Below, in pieces: positions 8,271 to 16,793 of a stretch of 64,000 nt of DNA. Under the pieces are notes generated by a model that saw only the letters and a program-made list of their open reading frames with translations, ran no database searches and had not been told where the DNA came from. The position numbers and the translations under genes were made by a program. How positions within the stretch are numbered: position 1 is the first letter of the stretch; each line of letters begins with the position of its first letter. Source of the stretch: RZYY01 sp036794825 (GTDB taxonomy: Bacteria; Bacteroidota; Bacteroidia; Bacteroidales; 4484-276); the NCBI GenBank assembly GCA_036794825.1, contig DAIRGA010000002.1, forward strand, positions 176,003 through 240,002, in the 5' to 3' direction.

Positions 8271-8848
8271 AGGTAAGATTTTGATTAATGAATTGACAAT
8301 CATTAAACAAACTGGAAGGGATGAATACTGTTTGTTCCTGAATTTTTCTGTTTTTTTAACTTAACATCAAGATGATCAGGATGAAACAATTCTCTTTAAT
8401 AATAGCAGAACAAAGGTTTTAGGAGTGTAAACATTGGTATTCCAATTTGCCGAAATGAGCATGAATAAAATCTATCACTGCTGACCGACTAAAAGTTGTA
8501 AATCCACTACGTGGAAATTTTGCAGATTGTAAAATTCTATGCTACAATACTTTATCCCTGCCCATCCGATCAGGCGGGCGCTACGAGGCATTCGCTGTAG
8601 GCGATGTAAGTATTGTAGGAAAAGGTCACCCTAATTCTATAAATACCTCGCAGATGTTAAAGGAATCAAGGGTTTCAGGACGATTGATTAATTTTACCCG
8701 GACAGTACTGAAAAACTATTTTAAAAACCACCTTTAAACTGGATACTCAGGATTAATGAGAGCATAAAAGGATAAACACAAAATGCTTGGCGACAATAGA
8801 TTTGGTTTGGTTCTAAAACGATTGTTCGGGTTGTTTTTCTACACGAGA
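8271..8848. other. Non-coding gap between kinase and regulator genes
   Basis: No convincing reading frame is seen on either strand in 578 bp. The only clear structure is the inverted-repeat element at 8542-8618. The part next to 8271 should contain the kinase promoter, but no strong TTTG/TAnnTTTG pair was recognised. Confidence 0.5.
8542..8618. repeat. Inverted-repeat element with 11-bp perfect arms and internal hairpins
   Basis: ctacaatactt at 8542-8552 is the exact reverse complement of aagtattgtag at 8608-8618. The 55-nt interior is itself hairpin-prone: it contains a GC-rich imperfect palindrome around ccatccgatcaggcggg (8561-8577) and a second one around cgctacgag/cgctgtaggcg. Size and layout fit a REP-like or MITE-like interspersed element. 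It lacks a T-tract, so a plain terminator is less likely. Confidence 0.55.
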
Positions 8849-9478
8849 TTATTTTGGGAAAACTTTGTTCACCGCTTCCATTTTCGAGTTCACCTGTAAT
8901 TTTTCATAGATCTTTCGCAGGTAGGTACGCACAGTTTCGATGCTGATTAGTAGTTTAGTTGCAATTTCCTTGTAAGAATAACCTTTTGCCAGTTCATGGA
9001 TTATCTCCTGCTCGCGTGTTGTAAGCATTTCAAGTATTGATTGGTCCTGTTTTTTATTTGGAAAAGAGTTGACAACCATCCGGGCTATTTCAGAAGACAT
9101 GGGTGAGCCACCCTGATGAATATCGCGAATAGCCTGGAAAATCTGCTCAGGGGTTGAATTTTTTAGCAAGTAGCCTGTAGCGCCTGCGCACAACGAATCG
9201 AAAGTGCGTCCGGCATCATTATGAGAAGTACACATAAGGAACTGTACCTCTGGCCGCTTCGCTTTGCTCTCCCGAACACATTGAATGCCGTCAATGCCCG
9301 GAAGGGTAATGTCCATAAGAACTACATCCACTATCATGTCCCGGAATTTTTTCATAAAATCCTCTGCACGTTCAAAATCATGCACGCATTCAATATCGCC
9401 AGCCAAAGGGATTAGATCCTTCATTAACTCCCTGATTTCGGGGTCATCTTCCACAATGGCTACAAAAATCTTTCTCAT
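8849..9478 (-). CDS. LuxR/NarL-family response regulator
   Basis: The product is about 209 residues from the chosen start MRKIFVAIVEDD; an ATG four codons upstream is possible. It has a receiver domain with acidic pocket VEDD, phospho-acceptor Asp in VLMDITLPG and conserved K in YLLKNS. A GerE/LuxR helix-turn-helix follows (LTTREQEIIHELAKGYSYKE, then IATKLLISIETVRTYL). It binds DNA when phosphorylated. The TPR histidine kinase downstream on the same strand is of the NarL class that phosphorylates such regulators, so the two probably form one two-component system despite the 578-bp gap. Target genes are unknown. Confidence 0.9.
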   Translation of the reverse strand: MRKIFVAIVEDDPEIRELMKDLIPLAGDIECVHDFERAEDFMKKFRDMIVDVVLMDITLPGIDGIQCVRESKAKRPEVQFLMCTSHNDAGRTFDSLCAGATGYLLKNSTPEQIFQAIRDIHQGGSPMSSEIARMVVNSFPNKKQDQSILEMLTTREQEIIHELAKGYSYKEIATKLLISIETVRTYLRKIYEKLQVNSKMEAVNKVFPK

Positions 9479-9720
9479 AACTGATGGCATTGAGTATTAA
9501 AATGTGCTGCAAAAATATATCATACCTTGATGCAACGAAATCACATGAAAGTAGATAAAAACTTGTGCAACTATTCTAATAAATTTCATGCCTGATTTTT
9601 GAAACGGATTGGGCTGCCAGAAAGTACTATTCGGTATTGCTCTGGCAGACATAACCAGGGTCTTTTAACAGCACCAATAAATTTGTTTTTAGAGGTTATG
9701 TGTTTTCAAAGGGTATTTAT

Positions 9721-9757
9721 AAAAAAAGAGACTGCCCGTTAAGACAGCCTCTTTTTT
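9721..9757 (-). terminator. Rho-independent terminator-like hairpin (bidirectional)
   Basis: gagactg (9728-9734) pairs with cagcctc (9745-9751), with one G-U pair when read on the minus strand. The stem is flanked by A7 on one side and T6 on the other. No intact gene ends just upstream on either strand, so it is a leftover terminator or belongs to an unrecognised transcript. Confidence 0.6.
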
Positions 9758-9837
9758 ACCTAATGAATATTAATCTGGAAATCCGCTGGCTGAAAAGTGA
9801 AGTCAAGGAGCTTTTTGAAACAGCATTTGAGTATTAC

Positions 9838-9964
9838 GTTGGGTGGAACTCCCACAAGGCATCTCCTGTAAATCAGAAAAGTACAAGCAGTATTAAAAAA
9901 TCAGCGAAGTTTTAGTAAGAAATAGAATTGATCAGCGAAAACTCCGTGGGAGCCACCATCCAAC
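9838..9964. repeat. Spaced imperfect inverted repeat, 18-19 nt arms
   Basis: The arm at 9838-9855 (gttgggtggaactcccac) is nearly the reverse complement of the arm at 9946-9964; most positions match apart from a small internal bulge. About 90 nt separate them. Two direct copies of atcagcgaa lie within or near the loop (9900-9908 and 9931-9939). Confidence 0.4.
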
Positions 9965-10179
9965 GCGTAAGTAAAATTATTTATCCAAAGACACTTTCCA
10001 GGAATTGAAGCAAGCAGTAATACGCAGTTGTGCAGCATTTAAAAACCAGCAGTAGAAAGAACGAAAAAAGAAGAAACAACTTAGCAGAAACCAGATGTGA
10101 TGGTTAGACCGAATTTTTGGTAAGGGTTGCCTGTCAGAATTGGAAAATTGAAAAATAATCTACTTTTTAAAATTTTTTC

Positions 10180-10226
10180 AGCAGAACTCATTGTTGAAAT
10201 CGCTATCTGGAGAATTCTGCTTTTTT
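10180..10226 (+). terminator. Weak hairpin followed by T6
   Basis: agcagaa (10180-10186) pairs with ttctgct (10214-10220), followed directly by a T-run. The 27-nt loop is long for a terminator and no + strand gene precedes it. Kept as a low-confidence site. Confidence 0.25.
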
Positions 10227-10232
10227 AAAGAA

Positions 10233-10272
10233 AAGCCCTGATTTTCATGGATTAAGATGAAAACCAGGGCTT
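10233..10272 (-). terminator. Rho-independent terminator of the cysteine-module gene
   Basis: Sixteen-base arms (aagccctgattttcat and atgaaaaccagggctt) pair with a single G-U or A-C position around an 8-nt loop. The stem lies 28 bp past the stop codon of the minus-strand gene and is followed on that strand by a T-rich stretch. It probably ends the two-gene transcript from 15899 down. Confidence 0.8.
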
Positions 10273-10299
10273 CCTGTTAGTCAATTATTCTGAAAATTG

Positions 10300-13122
10300 T
10301 CAGGGAAAGGTTATTGTGCCCGATGCGGACATTTTTACAAAGTAAGCTTTACCGGGCTGCAACGATCCAATCGTATTAATGCTGTAAGCAGGCCAGAAAA
10401 TGTTTGTCCCGGCAGCGTCTTTCACAATGATAAGATTGCTGGCAACATTGGCGAACAATTCAACGGCAGCAACCGGCTGGCTGCTAATTACAGGTATTAG
10501 ATTCCATCCCTCATTGAGTACTAAAGTTTTATTTTCCTCTGCAAATCCGGATAACGAGAGCGTGACATCGTTGGCTACTTTGACCTGATAAGCCGACTGG
10601 CTCTGCCAGGCTCCAATCGTGTTGGCGCCAGCGGCGGGATAGTAAAACCCTGACATCGTTTGAATTATAACGAGCTCGGGTAGTATGTCGCTCAGCAACT
10701 CTTCAATATCAATATTATTGGGCATTAGATAACTCGAAAGTCCGCTCCAGCCAGCGGGGATAGATATGTTGTGAAGTTGGGGGCATGCACCGCAAAGATT
10801 GAAGCATACCACATCGAGATTTACGGATTCAAACGGAACAGTGAGGAATCTTTTTAACCCACCAAAACCATCATCTACTCCGCATTCTACCGGCACATTT
10901 TCAACACCGGCGTCAAAAGTATTTCCATTAATGTAACGGTAAGTCTGGTAAGATCCTGCCGGCAAGGTTATTTCAACGCTGTAAATTCCATCTCCAATGT
11001 AATTCATCGGAGTGGCTTCGGGATTCCAGTTCTGAAAATCTCCAACCAGGTGCACGCCATTTGGCGAAACTTCCTGCTGCGACATATCCACGCTGAACAT
11101 TACCTGCACCAGGATGGGGCATGCGCCGCAGCCTGAAAAACAGACAATATCCAAAACCACACCACCTGCAGGCACAGTCAGAAAACGGTTGCTGTTGACA
11201 TTACATGCTTCGGGTACAATTTCAGCTTCCAGCCAGGTTGTTCCGTTTATAAATTTATACTCGTGGTAAGTACCTTCGAGCAACAAGGTTGTGTAGGTGT
11301 AGATATTGTTGCCGATGTGAGTCATTTGGCTGTCGCTGGTTGACCATCCCTGGAAGCTACCGGCAATATGAACGCCTTCAGGAGATACAACCTCGTTGGT
11401 CATATCCACCTGGAAAGTAACTTCGACTTCCAAAGGAACTATACAACCTTCGCAGGAGCCAAAACAAACTTCGTCAAGAATTACATCCTCCTGAGGAACC
11501 GTGAGAAACCGGTTAAAACCACCGTAAGTATCGTCTACACCGCAGACTTCAGGGACTGACTCAGCCACGCTGAAAGATATCCCGTTGATAAACTTGTATT
11601 CGATGTATTGATTTGCCGGAAATACTATCGTTACCTCATAAATTCCATTTCCTACATCGGTCATTGGCGTTGATTCAGCATTCCAGCCCTGGAATGAGCC
11701 TGCAATGTGAACACCGTCCGCAGAAACAGTCTCATTGGTCATATCTACTCTGAAAGTAACATTAACGGGTGTACAGGGATCGCATTCACTAAAGCATACC
11801 TGCGGAACTGTCAGATCGAAGCCTGGTACAGTCATCGTTCGCCAGTAACCCCCAGTAAAGGGAGACCCAACCCGGCATTCCTGGGGTATTTGCTCATAAG
11901 TTCCTGGCAAGCTGATGCCATTGGAAAACTTATAGTTCACCACCTGGTTTTCAGCAAATGGCAGTGTAACGGAGTAAATATTGTTTCCAATATGCTCCAT
12001 GGGATTTAGCAAAGGATTACCATTTTGAACAGCCAAATGAACTCCATCGGAAGAAACTGTCTGTTCGGACATATCCACCTGGAAAGTAACCAGCGGCAGA
12101 ATTGGACCGGCACAGGGTTCGCAAGAGCTGTAACAAACCAGGTCAATCACAACGGCAGTTTGCGGTACAGTAAAATAGCGGTTGGAACCACTGGCACATG
12201 CTTCAGGTACCCATTCTCCTTCATCCCATGTTGTGCCGTTCACAAATTTATATTCCTGGTAAGAACCTGAATTCAAAATAGTTGAATAGGTGTACACTCC
12301 TTCACCGGCATCCACCATCGGTGTTGCGCCAGGATTCCATCCCTGGAAACCGCCTGCAATGTGTACGCCCTGCGGAGATACCGTTTCGTTACTCATATCA
12401 ACCTGAAAAGTGACGCTTACTGGCACGGGGGCTGGTCCACAGGCGAAACATGATCCGAAACAGACCGCTTCAAGAGTGGTTGAGACGGATGGAACCGTAA
12501 CATAGCGGTTGCCAGCTTGCGCACAAGTGCCTGGCACAGTTTCCCAGCCGCTTGCGCCATTTTTAAACTTGTACTGGTGATAATCGCCAGCGCCAAGCGG
12601 AAGAGAAAGGCTGTAAACTCCATTGCCAGTTAAAATCATCGGTTGGTTTGACCAGCCATTGAAAGTTCCGGCCAGAAAAACGCCATCGGGTGCAACCGTT
12701 TGCTGCGACATATCTACCTGGAAAGTAATATTTACAATAGGTGGATTGCAAATGTTGCAATTATTGAAACAAACTGCAGGCAACACCACATTACCTTGCG
12801 GAACGGTGTAAAATCTGTTGTTTGTGCTGCCTGTTGTACAGGGACCAGTAAAATTCTCCCATGTCGAACCATTCAGGAATTTATACTGAATGGCAGTGCC
12901 GGCCGGAATGTCTATTGTAATGGAATACACCGCTCCGAATAGCGGAGGATTCAGTGGATTTGCGGTAGAATTCCATCCCTGAAAGGAGCCTGCAATGAAT
13001 ACTCCAGTGGGTGCAATGGTTTGATTGGACATATCAACATTAAAAGTAACCTGAACAGCTGACATTTCGGCGACCGAAAAAACCAGCATTGCAATCATAA
13101 TTAGCTTTTTAAACTTCTTCAT
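10300..13122 (-). CDS. Exported protein with seven cysteine-ended tandem beta-sandwich modules
   Basis: This 940-residue protein has a signal peptide (MKKFKKLIMIAMLVFSVAEM) followed by seven modules of about 100 residues. Each opens with VTFxVDMSxQTVSPxGVHIAGxFQGW, continues through a YKFxNG and an NRxxTVP segment, and closes with a VCFxxCxxC cluster. The opening strand pattern is reminiscent of E-set/CBM48-like starch-binding domains, but I do not see enough to claim carbohydrate binding. Module 4 has lost the GSFQGW core (AVQNGNPLLNP instead). The C-terminus is a different, twofold-repeated domain (AGWSGLSSYLMP and EGWNLIPV) ending in GTITFP, with no type IX sorting domain. The gene is 26 bp downstream of its partner and probably co-transcribed with it. 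Confidence 0.72.
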   Translation of the reverse strand: MKKFKKLIMIAMLVFSVAEMSAVQVTFNVDMSNQTIAPTGVFIAGSFQGWNSTANPLNPPLFGAVYSITIDIPAGTAIQYKFLNGSTWENFTGPCTTGSTNNRFYTVPQGNVVLPAVCFNNCNICNPPIVNITFQVDMSQQTVAPDGVFLAGTFNGWSNQPMILTGNGVYSLSLPLGAGDYHQYKFKNGASGWETVPGTCAQAGNRYVTVPSVSTTLEAVCFGSCFACGPAPVPVSVTFQVDMSNETVSPQGVHIAGGFQGWNPGATPMVDAGEGVYTYSTILNSGSYQEYKFVNGTTWDEGEWVPEACASGSNRYFTVPQTAVVIDLVCYSSCEPCAGPILPLVTFQVDMSEQTVSSDGVHLAVQNGNPLLNPMEHIGNNIYSVTLPFAENQVVNYKFSNGISLPGTYEQIPQECRVGSPFTGGYWRTMTVPGFDLTVPQVCFSECDPCTPVNVTFRVDMTNETVSADGVHIAGSFQGWNAESTPMTDVGNGIYEVTIVFPANQYIEYKFINGISFSVAESVPEVCGVDDTYGGFNRFLTVPQEDVILDEVCFGSCEGCIVPLEVEVTFQVDMTNEVVSPEGVHIAGSFQGWSTSDSQMTHIGNNIYTYTTLLLEGTYHEYKFINGTTWLEAEIVPEACNVNSNRFLTVPAGGVVLDIVCFSGCGACPILVQVMFSVDMSQQEVSPNGVHLVGDFQNWNPEATPMNYIGDGIYSVEITLPAGSYQTYRYINGNTFDAGVENVPVECGVDDGFGGLKRFLTVPFESVNLDVVCFNLCGACPQLHNISIPAGWSGLSSYLMPNNIDIEELLSDILPELVIIQTMSGFYYPAAGANTIGAWQSQSAYQVKVANDVTLSLSGFAEENKTLVLNEGWNLIPVISSQPVAAVELFANVASNLIIVKDAAGTNIFWPAYSINTIGSLQPGKAYFVKMSASGTITFP
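10795..13060 (-). repeat. Seven-unit protein module array (about 310-330 bp per unit)
   Basis: DNA encoding the seven VDM...CxxC modules of the 940-residue protein. Adjacent copies share long stretches of near-identical sequence, for example around the GVHIAGSFQGW and YKFINGT segments. The array is therefore prone to recombination with itself and with the neighbouring six-unit array. Confidence 0.8.
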
Positions 13123-13148
13123 AATATAAAATTTTGAATTGATAATAT

Positions 13149-15899
13149 CTACTTGATAATTAGCTTTTTAACAACTGTTTCTCCCTGCCTGTCTTCCAGC
13201 CTGATAAAGTAAAGACCGGTAAAAAGCGAAGAAATGTCTAACTGATGATTTTTGACTATTTCATCTTTTATAACTTTCCCTTCGATAGAGTAAATGCTCA
13301 CGTGCAACCATTCTCCATTATGGATAAAATGCAACTGAGACTGCGCCGGATTGGGATAGAACTCAGGTTTTGATTCCGCTGAAACCATGCTGATGCCAAT
13401 CGGGCAATAATCACATAAGCCAAAACAAAACGCCGGCAGGGTAAGGTTAACATCGGGAACGGTAAAATAACGGTTGTTGTTGGCAGCACATTCTTCGGGT
13501 ACTGTTTCCTCCATACCCCAGGCATTGCCATTAATGAATTTATATTCAACATAAGTACCTGATAGTAATGTTGTTGTGTAGGTATAAATTTTACTTCCCG
13601 CATGGGTCATTTGCGTTGCTCCCGGATCCCAGCCCTGGAAACTACCCGCAATGTGAACACCTAGAGGTGAAACGGTTTCGTAAGTCAAATCTACCCTGAA
13701 AGTAACCTGTACCTCCAATGGCGGGGGGCCGCAGGGCTCACAGGAGCCGAAACAGACCTCCGGCAATTCAAGGTTTTGAGTGGGAACGGTGAGATAACGA
13801 TTTCCATTTTGGGCGCAGTCAGGGGGTACCAGCTCAGCGCCATCGAAAGTGTTCCCATTGATGAACTTGTATTCCTGAGTAGTTCCTTCCTGAAGTTCCA
13901 CAGTTACTTCATAAACATTGTTTCCTGCTGGGGTCATTGGTGTGGAGGCAGGGTTCCATCCCTGGAAAGTTCCGGCAATGTGAATGCCGTTTGGCGAAAC
14001 AGTCTGGAATGACATATCAACCTTAAAGGTAATGCTGTGCGATGGTGGTGGAGGAATACATGGCTCGCAACTGCTGAAACATACCAGCGGAAGCGAAGTG
14101 TTTTCTCCCGGAACGGTCAGAAATCTGCTATATCCTCCAAATCCGTCATCCACTCCGCAGGCCTGAGGCACTGATTCAGCGCCATCAAAGGTATTCCCAT
14201 TTATGTATTTGAACTCGATGTAAGTGCCGCTCAGAATTGAAATCGTAACCTGATAAACCTTTTCAGAAACATTAATCATAGAGTTAGCGGACGGATCCCA
14301 GCCCTGAAATGATCCGGCAAGATGCACTCCATCAGCAGAAACCGTTTCGTTGGCCAGATCTACGGTAAAAGTAACATCAACAAAAACTGGTGGTGGCCCG
14401 CAGGGATCGCACTCGGCGTAACAAACTACATCAAGAACGGTATTGTTTTGGGGTACGATCAGCCAGCGGTTGTTGTTCACGCCGCATGGCTCCGGTACGT
14501 TTTCTGATTGATCCCAGGTGGTTCCATTCACAAACTTATATTCCTGATAAGTTCCTGATGGTAAAGTGGTTGTGTATGTGTAAATATTGTTACCTGCCGG
14601 TGACATCAGCGTTGCTCCGGGATCCCATCCCTGAAAACCGCCGGCGATATGAACACCGTCCGGTGAAACAGTTTCGTTGGTCATGTCCACTTTGAAAGTA
14701 ACCTCAACCGGCACTGGCGGCGGCCCGCATGGCGAGCAACTTCCAAAACACACCGCATCAAGGGTGGTGGAAACTGATGGAACAGTTAAATAACGGTTTT
14801 GATTCTGAGCGCAGGCTGTTGGTACGGTTTCCCAGGAAGTTCCGTTGATAAATTTGTACTGATGATAATCGCCGCTCCCAAGCTGAAGCGTAAGTGAATA
14901 CACATCATTACCTATGGCGGTCATCGGATTGGCAGTAGAATTCCATCCGTTGAATGTTCCGGCAAGGAAAACACCGTTTGGCGAGATCGTCTGCTGAGAC
15001 ATATCTACCTGGAAAGTTATCGAAACCTGGGTCGGATTGCAAATATTGCAGCTTCCATAGCACACTGCCGGTAAGGTAACATTGGTAGAGGGAACTGTGT
15101 AAAACCGGTTGTTATTGGGGCCGGTTGTACAGGGGCCAGCCACCGATTCTTCCATTCCCCAGGCATTTCCGTTAACAAACTTATACTCCACGGTGGTTCC
15201 GGGAGCAATATTTACAGTTACCTCATAAATTGAATTGCCGGTAGTCATCATTTCCGTTCCGGCCGGGTTCCAGCCCTGGAAACTTCCTGCGATGTGCACT
15301 CCGAGCGGGGAGACTGTCTGTTGAGACATATCAACCCTGAAGGTTACATCCACTCCGGGTGATTGCTCCTGAACCGTAGAGGTAGTTTTGTAGATTACAT
15401 CGCCGCCAGTTCCACCATTTCCGTTAGCAGCATTCAGCGCAGCATAAAATGTAACCGGACCTGTACCCGTTGCAGGAGCTGTCCAATTCACACTCCACGA
15501 TTTTGTGTTTCCGGTTGGTGTAGTTCCTGCTGCCTGATGAGTAACGGCTTTGTTCTGATTAACCAGTTTGGTCTGGGTGGCATTGGTAATCACGAATGTG
15601 CCAACCTTAGTGCCGATGCTGTTTTCAGCAGTTAGTTCGAAGCCGAATTTTACCACTCCTGTGTGAGTGCCGGTAATAGTGATAGTGTAAGTTTGCCCCG
15701 GAGCGTATCCTGATACCGGGATGTTGGTAGTGATCCAGCCGGTTGAGTTTTGTGCTGTACCTGTGTGGCAACCTGTGCAGGTTTGGCCACCATCACCAAG
15801 CGAACCGGTCCTGCCACCCGGCGAACCGCTGTTGTTTGCCAAAAGGATGAACACAAAAGGAAGAACTAACAAAGGAAGAAATTTGTAAATGTTTTTCAT
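13149..15899 (-). CDS. Exported choice-of-anchor V protein with six cysteine-ended modules and T9SS type A domain
   Basis: The chosen start (MKNIYKFLPLLVLPFVF) gives a signal peptide; an upstream in-frame ATG at 15947 would place 16 hydrophilic residues before it. After the signal comes a reeler-like/choice-of-anchor V domain that contains CTGCH, a CxxCH motif of the c-type haem kind, within GSLGDGGQTCTGCHTG. Six copies of the same VDM...VCFxxCxPC module as in the next gene follow, separated by Pro-rich joins. The last ~75 residues are a type A type IX secretion sorting domain (EFYPNPAQSQLHF, ending VVKKLIIK), so the protein should be exported across the outer membrane and surface-attached. 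Substrate is unknown. It is the promoter-proximal member of the pair. Confidence 0.75.
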   Translation of the reverse strand: MKNIYKFLPLLVLPFVFILLANNSGSPGGRTGSLGDGGQTCTGCHTGTAQNSTGWITTNIPVSGYAPGQTYTITITGTHTGVVKFGFELTAENSIGTKVGTFVITNATQTKLVNQNKAVTHQAAGTTPTGNTKSWSVNWTAPATGTGPVTFYAALNAANGNGGTGGDVIYKTTSTVQEQSPGVDVTFRVDMSQQTVSPLGVHIAGSFQGWNPAGTEMMTTGNSIYEVTVNIAPGTTVEYKFVNGNAWGMEESVAGPCTTGPNNNRFYTVPSTNVTLPAVCYGSCNICNPTQVSITFQVDMSQQTISPNGVFLAGTFNGWNSTANPMTAIGNDVYSLTLQLGSGDYHQYKFINGTSWETVPTACAQNQNRYLTVPSVSTTLDAVCFGSCSPCGPPPVPVEVTFKVDMTNETVSPDGVHIAGGFQGWDPGATLMSPAGNNIYTYTTTLPSGTYQEYKFVNGTTWDQSENVPEPCGVNNNRWLIVPQNNTVLDVVCYAECDPCGPPPVFVDVTFTVDLANETVSADGVHLAGSFQGWDPSANSMINVSEKVYQVTISILSGTYIEFKYINGNTFDGAESVPQACGVDDGFGGYSRFLTVPGENTSLPLVCFSSCEPCIPPPPSHSITFKVDMSFQTVSPNGIHIAGTFQGWNPASTPMTPAGNNVYEVTVELQEGTTQEYKFINGNTFDGAELVPPDCAQNGNRYLTVPTQNLELPEVCFGSCEPCGPPPLEVQVTFRVDLTYETVSPLGVHIAGSFQGWDPGATQMTHAGSKIYTYTTTLLSGTYVEYKFINGNAWGMEETVPEECAANNNRYFTVPDVNLTLPAFCFGLCDYCPIGISMVSAESKPEFYPNPAQSQLHFIHNGEWLHVSIYSIEGKVIKDEIVKNHQLDISSLFTGLYFIRLEDRQGETVVKKLIIK
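13412..15350 (-). repeat. Six-unit protein module array
   Basis: DNA for the six modules of the 932/916-residue protein. Order and inter-copy variation parallel the seven-unit array next door: for example, a unit with AGTFNGW and a YHQYKF segment occupies second place in both. This suggests the whole array was duplicated rather than each unit independently. Confidence 0.8.
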
Positions 15900-16032
15900 C
15901 ACTTTAAAATTTAGGTTAGGAATTTTTTTTTGGCCAAAATTAATCAAATCTCAGAAAAATATTTTCAGACCAGTTTCGTTTTTCAGCAGAAGAGAAAAGA
16001 GGGTAATTGTGTTTTCATTTTTCATTTTTTGT

Positions 16033-16058
16033 CCCCGCCATCTGGCGGGGTTTTTTTT
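16033..16058 (+). terminator. GC-rich hairpin with T8, oriented against comF
   Basis: ccccgcc/ggcgggg form a 7-bp stem with a 4-nt loop, followed by eight T on the + strand. This is the form of a + strand terminator, although both neighbouring genes are on the minus strand, and the T-run reaches into the comF stop codon. On the minus strand the hairpin has no T-tract. Confidence 0.45.
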
Positions 16059-16746
16059 AATGTGATGCGATGGCAAGAAACGCCAGACTGATACTGGTTG
16101 CCGGCACCTCCAGTATTGTGGATGCTGCAGCCTCAATTGTGGCGCCGGTGGTAATTACATCGTCCACAAGCAGGATATTCTTCTCCGCAATTTTTTCCGG
16201 CTCAACCACCCTGAAAACATAACTTACGTTCTGCCATCTTTCAAATCGTGATTTACGGGTCTGCGTCTCGGTTGCTTTTTCCCTAACCAGGACACCATTG
16301 AACAATGGTATATTCAAAGCCGTTGCAATCTCTTTTCCAAAAATTTCGCTTTGGTTGAAACCACGAGCTTTCTGCTTGCTCCAGTGCAGCGGAACCGGAA
16401 TCACGCAGTCCAGCCCGCTAAAAAGCTGAGACTTATGTAAGTCATTCCCAAACATCCTGCCCATCACTCTGCCCAGTTCGAGGTTTCTTTTGTATTTAAA
16501 CTGATGGATCATTCGCTGTACTCTTCCTGCTTTGGCAAAATAAAGATAGGCCGAAGCTGCCCTGATAGGAAATCTTCCGGCAAAAATCTCAGTTACAGGG
16601 TTTTCGAGATGAAGGTGAAAATTGGTCTTTGGCAGCGACATCAGGCATTGTGTGCAAATTTGCTCCTCATTCCTTAATAATACGGCGCCGCAAGAGTTGC
16701 AAACTCTTGGGAAAAACAAACCGACAAAATCATCCATCCATCTCAT
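16057..16746 (-). CDS. comF: ComF family phosphoribosyltransferase-like protein
   Basis: The 229-residue product starts with a zinc-ribbon-like pair of CxxC motifs (CNSCG, CTQC). It has the conserved IHQFKYKRN segment and IPVPLHWSKQKARGFNQSE, and ends with a phosphoribosyltransferase PRPP-binding loop (LLVDDVITTGAT). ComF proteins are linked to DNA uptake in naturally competent bacteria and are widespread elsewhere with no fixed reaction. The gene is divergent from the radical SAM gene, with 47 bp between their starts, so the two share a promoter region. Confidence 0.9.
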   Translation of the reverse strand: MRWMDDFVGLFFPRVCNSCGAVLLRNEEQICTQCLMSLPKTNFHLHLENPVTEIFAGRFPIRAASAYLYFAKAGRVQRMIHQFKYKRNLELGRVMGRMFGNDLHKSQLFSGLDCVIPVPLHWSKQKARGFNQSEIFGKEIATALNIPLFNGVLVREKATETQTRKSRFERWQNVSYVFRVVEPEKIAEKNILLVDDVITTGATIEAAASTILEVPATSISLAFLAIASH

Positions 16747-16793
16747 GGTTCAAAATTAGCTTATTTTGCAAAAAGTCCAGAAAATGAATTTTC

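Larger units (their letters stand above)
9491..10232. other. Long non-coding stretch with hairpins, possibly degraded DNA
   Basis: About 740 bp carry no supportable gene. A 50-codon frame from 9763 has no recognisable features and lies just after a terminator-like hairpin, so it is not called. The stretch holds a terminator-like hairpin at 9721-9757, a spaced inverted repeat at 9838-9964, and a weaker hairpin with a T-run at 10180-10226. It could be the remnant of a mobile element or a structured RNA locus. Neither is proven. Confidence 0.45.

Noticed and set aside
9700..9915. 71-codon open frame on the + strand
   Set aside because: It runs through a terminator-like hairpin, and its translation shows no domain or signal, so it is not supported as a gene.
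10300..15899. Repetitive DNA that could be mistaken for a CRISPR or satellite array
   Set aside because: The repeat unit is over 300 bp, is fully coding in one frame, and encodes a domain that recurs as protein modules.
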